DNA from: Pseudomonas sp. F(2018) | GTDB lineage: Bacteria > Pseudomonadota > Gammaproteobacteria > Pseudomonadales > Pseudomonadaceae | Reading direction: 5' to 3' | Length of the DNA stretch: 64,000 nt | Assembly (NCBI RefSeq): GCF_005508865.1 | Contig: NZ_SCOM01000005.1 | Span: 186,001-250,000, forward strand | Shown here: in pieces, positions 16,335 through 24,388 of the stretch | How the letters are laid out: each line of letters opens with the position of its first letter | Numbering within the stretch: the first letter of the stretch is position 1 | Program-made: the position numbers and the translations under genes | The notes under the pieces: generated by a model | What the model was told of the DNA's origin: nothing | The model's database searches: none | What the model saw: the letters and a program-made list of their open reading frames with translations, nothing else

Positions 16335-16718
16335 TCAGGGGCCGCCAGCGGTCAGGCGCAGGTGCAGCGGCAGCGCCAGCAGCAGGCAGGCCAGGGCCAC
16401 CCAGTCGGCCACTACCACGCGGCGCAAGGCCTCGTTGTAGAGCGGTGCGCTCCAGGCCAGCAGGAGGAAGCTGACGACGCTGAGCAGGCCGCCGAGCAGC
16501 GCCAGATTACGCAGTCCGGGGATAAACGCGGCGGCCACCAGCAGCGCACCGAGCAGGCCGAACAGCACGGCGCGGTGGCGCATGAGGATCTGCAGGTTGG
16601 GCTCGTCCAACGCCAGCCCGTAGAGCGCGTTGAGCCGTTCGCCACCGAGCACGCCGGCCAGCGGCAGCAGGTGAATGATGCCGGCGACCAGCAGCAGGAG
16701 AGCGATCAGCCTGTTCAT
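16335..16718 (-). CDS. Small four-helix membrane protein, unknown function
   Basis: This 127-residue protein consists almost entirely of four hydrophobic segments: residues ~4-24, ~49-68, ~72-91 and ~101-121. Charged residues are confined to short loops. It sits five bases downstream of the GMC oxidoreductase stop on the same strand, so it is probably the last gene of that operon. No enzymatic motif is visible. Similar proteins next to coaD have sometimes been named after coaD in databases; nothing here supports that function. Confidence 0.75.
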   Translation of the reverse strand: MNRLIALLLLVAGIIHLLPLAGVLGGERLNALYGLALDEPNLQILMRHRAVLFGLLGALLVAAAFIPGLRNLALLGGLLSVVSFLLLAWSAPLYNEALRRVVVADWVALACLLLALPLHLRLTAGGP

Positions 16719-16723
16719 CTGCT

Positions 16724-18316
16724 TCAGACCTCGAGGCGTTCGGCCAGCAGGGTCGAGAGCTTGGCGGTGAGGCCGTAGATCGACAGCTGCGGGTTGGCGC
16801 CGATGCTGGTGGGGAACAGCGAGCCGTCGTGGATCGACAGATTTTCCAGTTGGTGGTGGCGGCCCAGGCTGTCGGTCACCGCCATCTTCTGGTCCTCACC
16901 CATGGCGCAGCCGCCCATTACATGGGCACTGCCCAGGCGAGTCTGGAACAGGCGCAGGTCGAGGCGCTCGATCAGTGCCTTGGCCTCGGCCAGGCTCTTC
17001 ACGTACTCGGCCTGGGCATGCACCGGCAGCACGGCCTTGGCGCCGGCGGCGAACTGGATCTCGGCCATGCTGTGGAAGGCCCGGCGCAGACCGTCCCAGG
17101 TGTAGTCGGTCAAGCGGTAGTCGAGCACCGGCGTGCCGTCGCCGCGCAGTTCCACCGTGCCCTCGGCGCTGTCCGGGTGGAAGCCGTCGCGCATCAGCGC
17201 CAGCATCACGTTGGTGTGCGGCAGCTGCTCCATGCGCATGGCGTTGTCGACACCGAAGCGGCCGAGTAGGGTGGCGGCCAGGGCCGGCTGCAGCGGCGGT
17301 ACTTCCAGCTTGTAGGACATGTGCCCGGTGGCGCCGTCGTTCCACTGGAAGTGGTCGGAATACACCGACTGCGGCGCGCCGTAGAAGGGGTTGATGACCT
17401 GCTCGAACTGCGCCGCGGAGAAGTTCACCAGGTGCAGGAAGGTGCGCTTGCCGACCCGCTCGTGCGGATCCGGCGTCTTGGAGCGCAGCAGCAGCGCCGG
17501 CGAGTTGATGCCGCCGCCGGCCAGCACGTAATGGCGAGCCTTGACCATGATGCGTCGGCCATTGGGCGCCACGCTGCGCTCGTCCATGCCCAGGCATTCC
17601 AGGCCGCTGACGTGCTGGCCGTCGTGAATAAGCCGTTCGGCGCGCGCCAGGTAGAGCAGGGCGCCGCCCTGGTCGAGGGCGGCCGGGATGGTGGTGACCA
17701 GCATCGACTGCTTGGCGTTGACCGGGCAGCCCATGCCGCAGTAGCCGAGGTTCCAGCAGCCGCGCACATTGCGTGGGATCACCTTCCAGCCGTAGCCGAG
17801 CTTGTCGCAGCCGGCGCTGATCACCGCGTTGTTCGGGTTTGGCGGAATGGCCCAGGGCGCGACGCCCAGGCGCTGCTCCATCCTTTCGAACCAGGGCGCC
17901 ATATCGGCGGCGCCGTGACCCTTCACGCCATGGGCCTCGGCCCAGTGGGCGAGAGTCGGCTCGGGGGTGCGGAAGCTGGAGGTCCAGTTGACCAGGGTGG
18001 TACCGCCGACGGCACGGCCCTGCATGATGGTGATGGCGCCGTCCTTGCTCATGCGCCCGATGCCTTCCTGGTACAGCTGCGGGTAGGCGTCAGCCTCCTG
18101 CATCTTGAAGTCGCTGCTGGTCTTCAGCGGGCCTTCCTCGATCAGCAGCACCTTGAGCCCGGCGGCGCTGAGGATCTCCGCGGTGGTGCCGCCACCGGCG
18201 CCACTGCCGATGATGGCGACGTCGGCTTCCAGCAGCAGGTCTTTTTCCAGGCGCGAGCCATCGTAAGTGGTCCAGCCGCGGGCCAGGCCGTCGCGGAAGA
18301 TATCGGGTACAGGCAT
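16724..18316 (-). CDS. GMC family FAD-dependent oxidoreductase
   Basis: The 530-residue protein starts at ATG 18316. It has an N-terminal FAD-binding Rossmann motif IIGSGAGGGTTAE (residues ~35-47), a second FAD contact RAVGGTTLVNW, and the C-terminal GMC signature HVMGGCAMG. NPQLSIYGL is near the end. A cysteine-rich insert (RGCWNLGYCGMGCP) near residue 205 is typical of the long-chain-alcohol and gluconate dehydrogenase-like subgroup. It likely oxidises an alcohol. Neighbours are a Tat-lipoprotein resembling dehydrogenase small subunits and an aldehyde dehydrogenase, suggesting an alcohol-to-acid pathway. The substrate is not established. Confidence 0.9.
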   Translation of the reverse strand: MPVPDIFRDGLARGWTTYDGSRLEKDLLLEADVAIIGSGAGGGTTAEILSAAGLKVLLIEEGPLKTSSDFKMQEADAYPQLYQEGIGRMSKDGAITIMQGRAVGGTTLVNWTSSFRTPEPTLAHWAEAHGVKGHGAADMAPWFERMEQRLGVAPWAIPPNPNNAVISAGCDKLGYGWKVIPRNVRGCWNLGYCGMGCPVNAKQSMLVTTIPAALDQGGALLYLARAERLIHDGQHVSGLECLGMDERSVAPNGRRIMVKARHYVLAGGGINSPALLLRSKTPDPHERVGKRTFLHLVNFSAAQFEQVINPFYGAPQSVYSDHFQWNDGATGHMSYKLEVPPLQPALAATLLGRFGVDNAMRMEQLPHTNVMLALMRDGFHPDSAEGTVELRGDGTPVLDYRLTDYTWDGLRRAFHSMAEIQFAAGAKAVLPVHAQAEYVKSLAEAKALIERLDLRLFQTRLGSAHVMGGCAMGEDQKMAVTDSLGRHHQLENLSIHDGSLFPTSIGANPQLSIYGLTAKLSTLLAERLEV

Positions 18317-18362
18317 GTTCAGGCTCTTTTCTTGTAGTTCTGTAAGGGTGCGCCGCCGGCCG

Positions 18363-18908
18363 TTAGAACTGAGGTGGGCCGGGGTAGCCGCAATGGGCCC
18401 AGGACTGCGGCCGGGCATACCAGGACATCAGCACCACCTGCAGCAGCGAGGCGTGGCCCATGCGCAGCAGGTCCAGCGAGCTGTGCTCCCAGCGGTCGAG
18501 GAACTGGCGGATGTCCTCCGAACTGGCGTTTTCCCAGCTGCCCCAGATACCGGTCAGCGGGCCGCGGGTTACGCTCATGGCCAGCACGTCGAACAGCTGC
18601 TGGGTGAGCTTGAGCAGTTCCGGCGACAGGTGATTGAGGTTGTGGTCGATGCCCTGCAGGGTGGCGTCCACCGCAGCCTGCATGGCGTCCGTTGGCACAG
18701 CACCCTCTAGCACCACCGGGATCAGCGCGCGCAGGCTGGGCAGGTCGCTGCCGCGCAGCACGGCGAAGCCGGCAGCGGGGCCGCCGGCCGAACAGCCGCT
18801 GAGGCTGGCGGTGACCCCGGCGGTGGCGAGGAAGGCACCGCCCAGCAGGCCGACCTTGAGGAGGCCGCGGCGCGACAGCTGCGGCGCGGCGTTGGATATG
18901 TCGCTCAT
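18363..18908 (-). CDS. Tat-exported lipoprotein, partner of GMC oxidoreductase
   Basis: The 181-residue protein begins with a twin-arginine signal: SRRGLLKVGLLGGAFL (residues 12-27). A lipobox-like LSGC follows at about residue 39, so it is probably exported folded and lipidated. The rest is helical with no obvious catalytic motif. Size and position next to a GMC oxidoreductase resemble gluconate-2-dehydrogenase subunit 3-type partners, which ferry their catalytic subunit through Tat. Here the GMC protein has no signal of its own, which fits hitch-hiking. It lies between the aldehyde dehydrogenase and GMC genes, with gaps of 9 and 46 bases. Confidence 0.8.
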   Translation of the reverse strand: MSDISNAAPQLSRRGLLKVGLLGGAFLATAGVTASLSGCSAGGPAAGFAVLRGSDLPSLRALIPVVLEGAVPTDAMQAAVDATLQGIDHNLNHLSPELLKLTQQLFDVLAMSVTRGPLTGIWGSWENASSEDIRQFLDRWEHSSLDLLRMGHASLLQVVLMSWYARPQSWAHCGYPGPPQF

Positions 18909-18917
18909 CTGCGCCCC

Positions 18918-20348
18918 TTAGCGGATAAACAGCTTGTGGATCAGCTTCTGGATCGCGGTGCCGTAGGGCGGGTAGATGAAGCGTGCGGCATTGAAGCGCT
19001 GCTTGATCAGCACGCCCTTGGCCTTGCTGAAGGTCAGGAAGCCCTCGTGGCCATGGTAGTGGCCCATGCCCGAAGGGCCGACGCCGCCGAACGGCATGTC
19101 GTCCTGGGCCACGTGCAGCAGGGTGTCGTTCAGGCACACGCCGCCCGAGTGGGTCTCGTGCAGCACGCGCTGCTGCTCGCCCTTGTCGTAGCCGAAGTAG
19201 TACAGGGCCAGCGGACGCGGGCGATCGTTGATATAGGCGAAGGCATCGTCCAGGCGCTGGTAGGGCACCACCGGCAGCAGCGGGCCGAAGATCTCCTCCT
19301 GCATCAGCTTCATCTCGTCGCTGACATTGAGCACCAGGCTGTGGGCCAGGCGGCGGCCCTGATCGCCGGGGAACAGCGGGACGATCTGCGCGCCCTTGGC
19401 CTCGGCGTCGCTGATATAGCCCTTAAGGCGGCCCAGCTGGCGCTCGTTGATGATCGCCGTGTAGTCAGCGTTGTTTTCCAGCTTCGGATAGAAGCGCTGC
19501 ACGGCGGCGCGGTAGGCGGCGACGAAGCCCTCGACGCGCTCCTGCGGCACCAGCACATAGTCCGGCGCCACGCAGGTCTGCCCGGCGTTCATGGTCTTGC
19601 CGAAGGCGATGCGCTCGGCGGCGTCATCCAGCGGCACCTCGGCGGAGACGATGGCCGGCGACTTGCCGCCCAGCTCCAGGGTCACCGGCACCAGGTTCTC
19701 GGCGGCGGCGCGCATCACGTGCTTGCCGATGCTGGTGGCACCGGTGAACAGCAGGTGGTCGAAGGGCTGGCGCGAGAAGGCCTGACCGACTTCGGCCTCG
19801 CCCAGCACCACGGCCACCAGGTCCTCGGGGAACACCTTGGCCAGCAGGTCCTTGACCAGCTGCGAGGTGGTCGGAGTCGATTCGCTCATCTTGATCATCA
19901 CCCGGTTGCCTGCGGCCAGGGCGCCAATCAGCGGACCGAAGGCCAGGTACAGCGGGTAATTCCACGGCACGATCACGCCGACCACGCCCAGCGGCTGGTA
20001 CACCACGCGTGCCGAGGCGGGCTGGAAGGCCATGCCGACATGGCGGCGCGACGGCTTCATCCACTTGCCCAGGCGTTTGCTGGCGTAGTCGATGCCGTGC
20101 AGGCTGGGCATGATCTCGGCCAGCAGGGTCTCGCTGGCGGCGCGGTTGCTGAAGTCGCTGGACACCGCATCGATCAGGGCCTGCTTCTCGCCGAGGATCA
20201 GTTCGCGCAGGGCCTTGAGCCATGCGCGGCGCTGTTCGGCCGATGGCATCGGGTTGGCGCGGTAGGCGGCACGCTGGGCAGCCAGCAGCGGCTCCAGGGC
20301 GTCGATCTGTTGTTGGTTTTGTTGGAGATAGGCAACGTCGGCGACCAT
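18918..20348 (-). CDS. Coniferyl-aldehyde-dehydrogenase-type NAD(P) aldehyde dehydrogenase
   Basis: This 476-residue protein shows all ALDH landmarks: the cofactor-binding VPWNYPLYL near residue 128, the general base in LELGGKSP (~Glu225), and the nucleophile Cys in NAGQTCVAPDY (~259). EEIFGPLLPV follows near residue 350. Its length and C-terminus (FNAARFIYPPYG) match the CalB-like group, which oxidises coniferyl and other aromatic or long-chain aldehydes to acids. It is the first gene of the operon with the Tat-lipoprotein and GMC oxidoreductase and is divergent from tetR over a shared palindrome. The real substrate is inferred only from the family. Confidence 0.9.
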   Translation of the reverse strand: MVADVAYLQQNQQQIDALEPLLAAQRAAYRANPMPSAEQRRAWLKALRELILGEKQALIDAVSSDFSNRAASETLLAEIMPSLHGIDYASKRLGKWMKPSRRHVGMAFQPASARVVYQPLGVVGVIVPWNYPLYLAFGPLIGALAAGNRVMIKMSESTPTTSQLVKDLLAKVFPEDLVAVVLGEAEVGQAFSRQPFDHLLFTGATSIGKHVMRAAAENLVPVTLELGGKSPAIVSAEVPLDDAAERIAFGKTMNAGQTCVAPDYVLVPQERVEGFVAAYRAAVQRFYPKLENNADYTAIINERQLGRLKGYISDAEAKGAQIVPLFPGDQGRRLAHSLVLNVSDEMKLMQEEIFGPLLPVVPYQRLDDAFAYINDRPRPLALYYFGYDKGEQQRVLHETHSGGVCLNDTLLHVAQDDMPFGGVGPSGMGHYHGHEGFLTFSKAKGVLIKQRFNAARFIYPPYGTAIQKLIHKLFIR

Positions 20349-20393
20349 GGCGGAGCGTCCTCTGTGGGAGCGGCGGAGTGGATGAGGATGATT

Positions 20394-20413
20394 TTTAGAG
20401 TAAATGCTCTAAA
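20394..20413. promoter_or_regulatory. Probable TetR operator (TTTAGAG-N6-CTCTAAA)
   Basis: Perfect seven-base inverted arms (20394-20400 and 20407-20413) around TAAATG lie in an A/T-rich stretch between the divergent aldehyde dehydrogenase and tetR genes. This is the expected place for autoregulation and operon control by the adjacent TetR protein (inference from position and symmetry). Confidence 0.6.
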
Positions 20414-20492
20414 CTGTCAATCGAGTCGCTCGCCGGTCGTCAGATCGGGCGCTTCCCTGTACTTTTGTCCCCTTTGCCGCGTGAGCCGAACC

Positions 20493-21155
20493 ATGGCCCC
20501 GAAGAACAAGACCCGCGAACGCATCGTCGAAGCCAGCCTGGAGCTCTTCAACGCCCAGGGCGAGCGCAGCGTCACCACCAACCACATCGCCGCCCACCTG
20601 GGCATGTCGCCGGGCAACCTGTACTACCACTTCCGCAACAAGCAGGCGATCATCGCCGAGCTGTTCGCCGAGTATGAGAGCCGGGTAGCGGTATTCCTGC
20701 GCCTGCCCGAGGGTCGCGCCCTGACGGTGGCGGACAAGACCTTCTATCTGGAAGCGCTGCTGGCGGCCATGTGGCACTACCGCTTCCTCCATCGCGACCT
20801 CGAGCACCTGCTGGAAAGCGACCTGGAACTGGCCGAGCGCTACCGCGCCTTCGCCCACCGCTGTCTGCAGGCCGCCACCGAGATCTACCATGGCTTCGTC
20901 GCCGCCGACGTCCTGGCCATGGACGCCCAGCAGATCGAGGCGCTGACCCTCAACAGCTGGATCATCCTCACCTCTTGGGTGCGCTTCCTCTGCACCATCC
21001 GCAACAACCCCGGCGACTTGAGCGAGGAGCTGATGCGCCGCGGCGTGTACCAGATTCTCGCGCTGGAGAGCGGCTACGTCACCGAGGCCGCGCGCGACGC
21101 GGTACAGGCGCTGCTGCAGCGCCTGCACGTGTCGATGGTGGATGTGGTCGGCTAG
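20493..21155 (+). CDS. TetR family transcriptional regulator
   Basis: The 220-residue protein starts at ATG 20493. The N-terminal helix-turn-helix is clear: TRERIVEASLELFNAQG, then TTNHIAAHLGMSPGNLYYHF around residues 28-47. The C-terminal ~150 residues form the ligand-binding, dimerising part, with many aromatic residues and a long helix pair (DLEHLLESDLELAERYRAF). It is transcribed away from the aldehyde dehydrogenase operon and likely represses it through the palindrome between them. The ligand may be a fatty or aromatic aldehyde, acid or acyl-CoA (inference). Its stop overlaps the convergent YheT-like gene by four bases. Confidence 0.93.
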   Translation: MAPKNKTRERIVEASLELFNAQGERSVTTNHIAAHLGMSPGNLYYHFRNKQAIIAELFAEYESRVAVFLRLPEGRALTVADKTFYLEALLAAMWHYRFLHRDLEHLLESDLELAERYRAFAHRCLQAATEIYHGFVAADVLAMDAQQIEALTLNSWIILTSWVRFLCTIRNNPGDLSEELMRRGVYQILALESGYVTEAARDAVQALLQRLHVSMVDVVG

Positions 21156-22138
21156 CGTCCGCCAGCGAGCCACGCAGGAATGCGTCGCTCCAGGTAGAAC
21201 TCCGGCCGCCGCGGCGAGCCGCCGATGAAGCCGACATGGCCGCCGCGGTCGTGCAGCTCCAGATGGGTGCTGCGCGACAGTTCCTGGGCCTGCGGCACGC
21301 TGTGGGGGAAGACGAAGGGGTCGTCGCTGGACTGGATGATCAGCGTGCGCGTGCGGATCCGCTCCAGGTAGTAACGGCTGGACGCGCGGCGGTAGTAGTC
21401 GTCGGCGTCGGCGTAGCCGTGCAGCGGCGCGGTGAAGCGCCCGTCGAAGTCCCAGAAGGTGCGCATGCCCTCCAGCGGACCCAACTGCTGCAGCGCCGCC
21501 AGGCGCTCGTGATGGCCCTCGTCGGTAAAGCGCTGCTGCTTGTCGCGCACATACGCAACCAGCTCGCGCATGAAGTGCGCCTGGTAGACCTTGGAGAAGC
21601 CGCGGTCGATGCGCTCGGCGCAGTGGTCCAGACGGAACGGCACCGACACCGCCACCGCGCCCTGCAGGCCGGAATCCTCGCCCGACTCGCCCAGGTATTT
21701 GAGCAGCACGTTGCCACCCAGCGAATAGCCCACCGCATACAGCGGCGCCAGCGGCCGCTTGGCCTGCAGATGACGCACCACGCTGACCACGTCCTCGCTG
21801 ACCCCGGAGTGGTAGCCGCGCGGCAGTAGGTTGGGCTCGCCGGAGCAGCCACGCCAGTTCAGCGCCACGCTGGCCCAGCCCCGTGCCGCCAGTTGCTGCT
21901 GCAGACCGAGCACGTAGTGCGAGCTGGAGGAGCCGGTCAGCCCGTGCAGCACCAGCACCAGCGGCGCCGTGGCTTCATGCGGGCCATGCCAGTCCAGGTC
22001 GAGGAAGTCGCCATCCTCCAGCCACAGCCGCTCGCGCTGCCGTTCCAGCTGCGGCAGCGTGCGGCACAGCGAGCCGAACAGCGTCTGCAAGTGTGGGCTG
22101 GGTAGCCACCAGGCGGGGGAGAAGGGGGGAGCGGACAT
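21152..22138 (-). CDS. YheT-like alpha/beta hydrolase
   Basis: This 328-residue protein starts at ATG 22138 (MSAPPFSPAWWLPSPHLQTLF). The N-terminus with PHLQTL is typical of the YheT/ABHD1-3 family. The fold shows the oxyanion motif HGLTGSSSSHY near residue 68, the nucleophile elbow GYSLGG near 137, an acid in SSDDPFVFP, and the catalytic His in DRGGHVGF. Family members act on esters or phospholipids, but the bacterial substrate is unknown. It converges on tetR with a four-base overlap. Confidence 0.88.
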   Translation of the reverse strand: MSAPPFSPAWWLPSPHLQTLFGSLCRTLPQLERQRERLWLEDGDFLDLDWHGPHEATAPLVLVLHGLTGSSSSHYVLGLQQQLAARGWASVALNWRGCSGEPNLLPRGYHSGVSEDVVSVVRHLQAKRPLAPLYAVGYSLGGNVLLKYLGESGEDSGLQGAVAVSVPFRLDHCAERIDRGFSKVYQAHFMRELVAYVRDKQQRFTDEGHHERLAALQQLGPLEGMRTFWDFDGRFTAPLHGYADADDYYRRASSRYYLERIRTRTLIIQSSDDPFVFPHSVPQAQELSRSTHLELHDRGGHVGFIGGSPRRPEFYLERRIPAWLAGGR

Positions 22139-22199
22139 CGGTTGCAGCCCGGAGCGGGAAAGGCTCCAGAGTAAGGCGCTAGAGAGCTCCAGAGAAGAG

Positions 22200-23366
22200 T
22201 CAGTCGCGGCCGAACAGATCGCGGGTATAGATCTTCCCGGCCACATCGCTGAGCGCCGGGCTCATGCGATTGCTGAGGATGACGTCGGCTTCGCGCTTGA
22301 ACAGTTCCAGATCATCGACGATGCGCGCCTCGGCGTATTCGCTCTGATTCAGCCCCGGCTCATGCACGATCACTTCGACGCCCCTGGCCATGATGCGCTG
22401 CATGATGTCGAGGATGCTGGAGGCACGGAAGTTGTCCGAGTCGCTCTTCATGATCAGGCGATAGATGCCCACGACGCGTGGCTGGCGCTTGAGAATCTCT
22501 TCGGCGATGAAGTCCTTGCGCGTGTCGTTCGACGCCACGATGGCGTGGATAAGGTTTTGCGGCACGTCGCGGTAGTTGGCCAGCAACTGCTGGGTGTCCT
22601 TGGGCAGGCAGTAACCGCCGTAGCCGAAGGAGGGGTTGTTGTAGTGGTCGCCGATGCGCGGGTCGAGGCCGACGCCTTCGATGATCTGCCGGCTGTCCAG
22701 ACCATGGCTGGCGGCATAGGTGTCGAGCTCGTTGAAATAGGACACGCGCATGGCCAGGTAGGCGTTGGCGAACAGCTTGATCGCCTCCGCTTCCGTCGAG
22801 TCGGTGAGCAGGATCGGTACATCGGGCTCCAGAGCGCATTCCTTCAGCTGCTCGGCAAAGATCTCCGCGCGCCGCGAGCGCTCGCCGACCACGATGCGTG
22901 TCGGGTGCAGGGTGTCATGCAGGGCGCGCCCTTCACGCAGGAACTCGGGGGAGAAGATCAGCCGCTCGCAGGCGAAGCGCTGGCGTGCCTTCAGGGTATA
23001 GCCGACCGGCACCGTCGACTTGATCACCAGCACCGCATCCGGATTGATCGTCATGGCCTCGCCGATCACGCTCTCGATGGCCTGGGTGTTGAAGTAGTTG
23101 GTGTGGGGGTCGTAGTCGGAGGGCGTGGCGATCAGCACATACTCCGCCCCTTCGTAGGCTTCCTGCTTGTCCAGGGTGGCGCGCAGATCGAGCGGCTTGT
23201 TCCGGAGATAGTCCTCCAGTTCGGGATCGGCGATCGGCGATTGCCGTCGGTTGATCAGCGCTACCCTGGCCGCATCTATGTCCAGGGCCACCACCTCATG
23301 CTGCTGAGCGAGCAGCACGGCATTCGACAGTCCTACGTAACCCAGCCCGGCAACGGCGATCTTCAT
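22200..23366 (-). CDS. ugd: UDP-glucose 6-dehydrogenase
   Basis: The 388-residue protein has the same length as E. coli Ugd. It oxidises UDP-glucose to UDP-glucuronate with two NAD, feeding capsule, LPS or 4-amino-arabinose pathways. The N-terminal NAD motif GLGYVGLSNAVLLA is at residues 7-20. The catalytic cysteine is Cys253 in GYGGYCLPKDT, and EFLREGRAL is the substrate-binding segment near residue 140. It is monocistronic, preceded by a 207-base A/T-richer spacer. No other sugar-nucleotide or glycosyltransferase gene is nearby, so its pathway is not evident from context. Confidence 0.95.
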   Translation of the reverse strand: MKIAVAGLGYVGLSNAVLLAQQHEVVALDIDAARVALINRRQSPIADPELEDYLRNKPLDLRATLDKQEAYEGAEYVLIATPSDYDPHTNYFNTQAIESVIGEAMTINPDAVLVIKSTVPVGYTLKARQRFACERLIFSPEFLREGRALHDTLHPTRIVVGERSRRAEIFAEQLKECALEPDVPILLTDSTEAEAIKLFANAYLAMRVSYFNELDTYAASHGLDSRQIIEGVGLDPRIGDHYNNPSFGYGGYCLPKDTQQLLANYRDVPQNLIHAIVASNDTRKDFIAEEILKRQPRVVGIYRLIMKSDSDNFRASSILDIMQRIMARGVEVIVHEPGLNQSEYAEARIVDDLELFKREADVILSNRMSPALSDVAGKIYTRDLFGRD

Positions 23367-23573
23367 GCGTCATGACCTCAATTGTCTGTCGGTCGCAGGG
23401 CCGACACGCGCACTGGACCATGCGATACGAAGAGGCCTGAGTTAGGGCTGGCTTCGCAGAGGCGTGACTCAGTGCATAGCTGGATGATGAAGATCGCAGA
23501 TTGCAGTTTATGGACGCCGCAATTGCTGAGGCTCGCAGCGTTTTTACGTAAGAGCGGGATATGCCAGCGAGAG

Positions 23574-23786
23574 CTAGCGTCTGGGGCGTATCAAGATCTT
23601 CCAAGCCGCAAACAGAAGCACCAGTAGAGCCAGGAGGCGCTGCTCGATCAGGCCGATCACGATTCCGCTGTCCTCACGTATGCTGCGGTTCAGGCCGAAG
23701 CCGATCTCTCGGTCGCTGAACAACAGCGCCAGCGCAAGTGCGGACAGCAGCAGATACGGCAGGTTGTCGTAGATGAATCTCTTCAA
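23574..23786 (-). CDS. 70-residue two-helix membrane protein (TTG start)
   Basis: This is a short frame with TTG start at 23786, preceded by GAGG at suitable spacing. It begins LKRFIYDNLPYLLLSALALA and ends KILIRPRR. It has two hydrophobic segments (residues ~10-24 and ~50-63) flanking a charged middle with GFGLNRSIRED. The start lies eight bases past the rsmD stop, so it is translated from the same message. I recognise no family and no function can be assigned. The hydrophobic pattern, the ribosome site and the tight spacing are the evidence that it is real. Confidence 0.6.
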   Translation of the reverse strand: MKRFIYDNLPYLLLSALALALLFSDREIGFGLNRSIREDSGIVIGLIEQRLLALLVLLFAAWKILIRPRR

Positions 23787-23794
23787 AGGTTGCC

Positions 23795-24388
23795 TCAGTC
23801 CCGCGCCCACAGCGCGTAGTACACCTGCCCGGCCTTCTGCTCGCGGTGCAGGCGCCAGTTGCCGGGCATGGCCAGGGTCGAGGGTGCGGTTTCGCTTTCG
23901 GTGTAGATCCAGGCGTCCTTGGCCAGCCAGCCTTTTTCTTCCAGCAGCGCGCAGGCCGGTGCCAGCAGGTCCTGGCCGAAGGGCGGGTCGAGGAATACCA
24001 GGTCGTAGGGCGTGGCCGGCTGGCTGTCCAGGTGGCGCAGGGCGTCGGTCTGCAGCAGCTGGCCGTTGCTGCATTTCAGCGTGGCGAGGATCTGCCGCAG
24101 GCTGGCGATGGCGCTGTTGTTGCTGTCCAGGGCCAGGGCGCTGCTGGCGCCGCGCGACAGGGCTTCGAGGAACAGCGCGCCGCTGCCGGTGAAGCAGTCC
24201 AGCACATGGGCGCCCTCGACATAGGGCGCCAGCCAGTTGAACAGCGTCTCGCGCACGCGGTTGGGCGTCGGGCGCAGGCCATGGGCCATGGGGAAGCTGA
24301 ACTGGCGGCTGCGCCACTCGCCGCCGATGATGCGCAGCTGGCCGCTGCCGTTGTGCTCTGCGGTTTTTTTACCAGGTGACTTGCGCAT
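23795..24388 (-). CDS. rsmD: 16S rRNA (guanine-966 N2)-methyltransferase
   Basis: The 197-residue protein matches the RsmD size. It methylates G966 of 16S rRNA during 30S assembly using SAM. It has the RsmD N-terminal signature RIIGGEWRSRQFSFP, then RPTPNRVRETLFNWL (about residues 40-54). The SAM-binding motif VLDCFTGSGALFLEALSRG and the catalytic DPPF motif (FLDPPFGQD near residue 133) follow. Its start codon touches the stop of the upstream M16 gene, so it is translationally linked to it. Confidence 0.95.
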   Translation of the reverse strand: MRKSPGKKTAEHNGSGQLRIIGGEWRSRQFSFPMAHGLRPTPNRVRETLFNWLAPYVEGAHVLDCFTGSGALFLEALSRGASSALALDSNNSAIASLRQILATLKCSNGQLLQTDALRHLDSQPATPYDLVFLDPPFGQDLLAPACALLEEKGWLAKDAWIYTESETAPSTLAMPGNWRLHREQKAGQVYYALWARD

